From contig JAGAEK010000058.1 in NCBI GenBank assembly GCA_017828835.1, positions 1-7,446 on the forward strand: a DNA stretch of 7,446 bases, written 5' to 3'. The notes below the pieces were generated by a model. It was not told the origin of the DNA and searched no databases. It saw nothing but the letters and a program-made list of their open reading frames with translations. The translations under genes and the position numbers were made by a program. Positions 7,291-7,446 of this stretch are shown piece by piece. This DNA is from Oscillospiraceae bacterium (GTDB lineage: Bacteria > Bacillota > Clostridia > Oscillospirales > Ruminococcaceae). Every line of letters begins with the position of its first letter. The stretch's first letter is position 1.

Positions 7291-7352
7291 AAATGTTAAA
7301 AATAGCGAAAAATATAACATTATGTTATAAAAATGCGGAAAAATTAACATTT
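7291..7352. promoter_or_regulatory. Nested inverted repeats, likely upstream operator O2
   Basis: At the centre is a 17-base perfect palindrome, TATAACAT-T-ATGTTATA, at 7313-7329. It shares the decamer AATATAACAT (7311-7320) with the promoter-overlapping repeat. Outside it lies a second perfect inverted pair, AAATGTTAA (7291-7299) and TTAACATTT (7344-7352), centred within half a base of the palindrome. Neighbouring half-sites are about 21-22 bases apart, two helical turns. No U-tract follows and A+T is very high, so a protein-binding site is more likely than a terminator. Confidence 0.55.
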
Positions 7353-7383
7353 TTCACTGAGCGGAAGTAAGAGAGAGCAAATA

Positions 7384-7420
7384 AAAAATCCCTTTGTTTT
7401 GATACTGCAAAGGGATTTTT
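7384..7420. terminator. Rho-independent terminator with U-tracts on both strands
   Basis: A perfect 13-base inverted repeat (AAAAATCCCTTTG at 7384-7396 and CAAAGGGATTTTT at 7408-7420) encloses an 11-base loop. The core CCCTTTG/CAAAGGG stem is followed by a run of T on either strand, so it can act in both directions. Its likeliest job is to end a minus-strand gene beyond the right edge and insulate the operon's control region from read-through. Confidence 0.85.
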
Positions 7421-7422
7421 CT

Positions 7423-7446
7423 TTACTTATTCGAGTTCGAATGCTC
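7423..7446 (-). other. Possible 3' end of an upstream minus-strand gene
   Basis: Between the window edge and the terminator the minus strand has two stop codons in different frames: TAA at 7427-7429, preceded by codons for A-F-E-L-E, and TAA at 7423-7425, preceded by E-H-S-N-S-N-K. A gene ending just before a hairpin terminator is expected here, and either frame could be it. With so few codons no product can be named. Confidence 0.25.

Larger units (their letters stand above)
7168..7383 (-). promoter_or_regulatory. AT-rich control region of the operon
   Basis: This 216-base stretch holds no credible gene on either strand. It is much richer in A+T than the flanking coding sequence and contains the promoter, the tandem decamer operator, the palindrome and the outer half-sites described separately. 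The motif ATAACAT or its complement ATGTTAT occurs four times exactly, with two near copies (ATGTTAA at 7293-7299 and TTAACAT at 7344-7350). I see no riboswitch-like conserved structure; the predicted leader, about 33 bases, is too short for one. Confidence 0.7.

Noticed and set aside
7265..7307. Inverted CGCTAT (7265-7270) and ATAGCG (7302-7307) arms.
   Set aside because: Only six base pairs with a 31-base AT-rich loop, within sequence where short matches arise easily; not convincing as an independent element.
7430..7446. A TTCGAAT string near the right edge that recalls a tRNA T-loop.
   Set aside because: The base pair that must close the loop (G53-C61) is missing on either strand, the stem does not pair, and there is no room for the rest of a tRNA within the window.
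1..7446. Search by eye for CRISPR arrays, insertion sequences, transposases, toxin-antitoxin or phage-defence genes.
   Set aside because: No spaced repeats, terminal inverted repeats or suitable frames were seen. All long coding frames are accounted for by metabolic genes and their regulator.

Overview
The window holds five tightly spaced genes, all on the minus strand, that look like one operon read from right to left: a DeoR-family regulator, a zinc-dependent dehydrogenase of the SorE (L-sorbose-1-phosphate reductase) family, and the E2, E3 and fused E1 components of a thiamine- and lipoate-dependent 2-oxo acid dehydrogenase complex. The E1 gene runs off the left edge. Strong AGGAGG-type ribosome sites, a TTGACA/TATATT promoter, U-tract terminators, moderate G+C in genes and AT-rich spacers suggest a Firmicutes (Clostridia-like, perhaps gut-associated) bacterium. 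This is inferred from style and from resemblance of the proteins to remembered families; no search was run.

Layout from right to left: 7423-7446 may be the last codons of another minus-strand gene; 7384-7420 is a hairpin terminator with U-tracts on both strands; 7168-7383 is an AT-rich control region; then deoR-type gene (6415-7167), sorE-like gene (5113-6375), E2 (3689-5038), E3 (2299-3666) and fused E1 alpha/beta (1-2244, partial). Gaps between genes are 39, 74, 22 and 54 bases and none contains a convincing terminator, which supports co-transcription.

The control region is the most structured non-coding part. A good promoter for the regulator gene is overlaid by a tandem decamer (AATATAACAT twice). 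About 100 bases upstream the same decamer recurs within a 17-base palindrome, and that palindrome is flanked almost symmetrically by an outer pair of inverted ATGTTAA/TTAACAT half-sites. This is what an autoregulated, possibly looping DeoR-type operator would look like.

The proposed logic is that a sugar-phosphate or polyol-phosphate signal relieves the DeoR repressor, the SorE-like enzyme interconverts a polyol or ketose (phosphate) with NAD(H), and the E1-E2-E3 complex oxidatively decarboxylates or cleaves a downstream keto compound to an acyl-CoA plus NADH. The individual families are well known. The linkage of a SorE-type enzyme to a dedicated 2-oxo acid dehydrogenase complex, without visible PTS or other sor genes, is the feature most likely to represent an undescribed pathway. 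The substrate cannot be read from the sequence.
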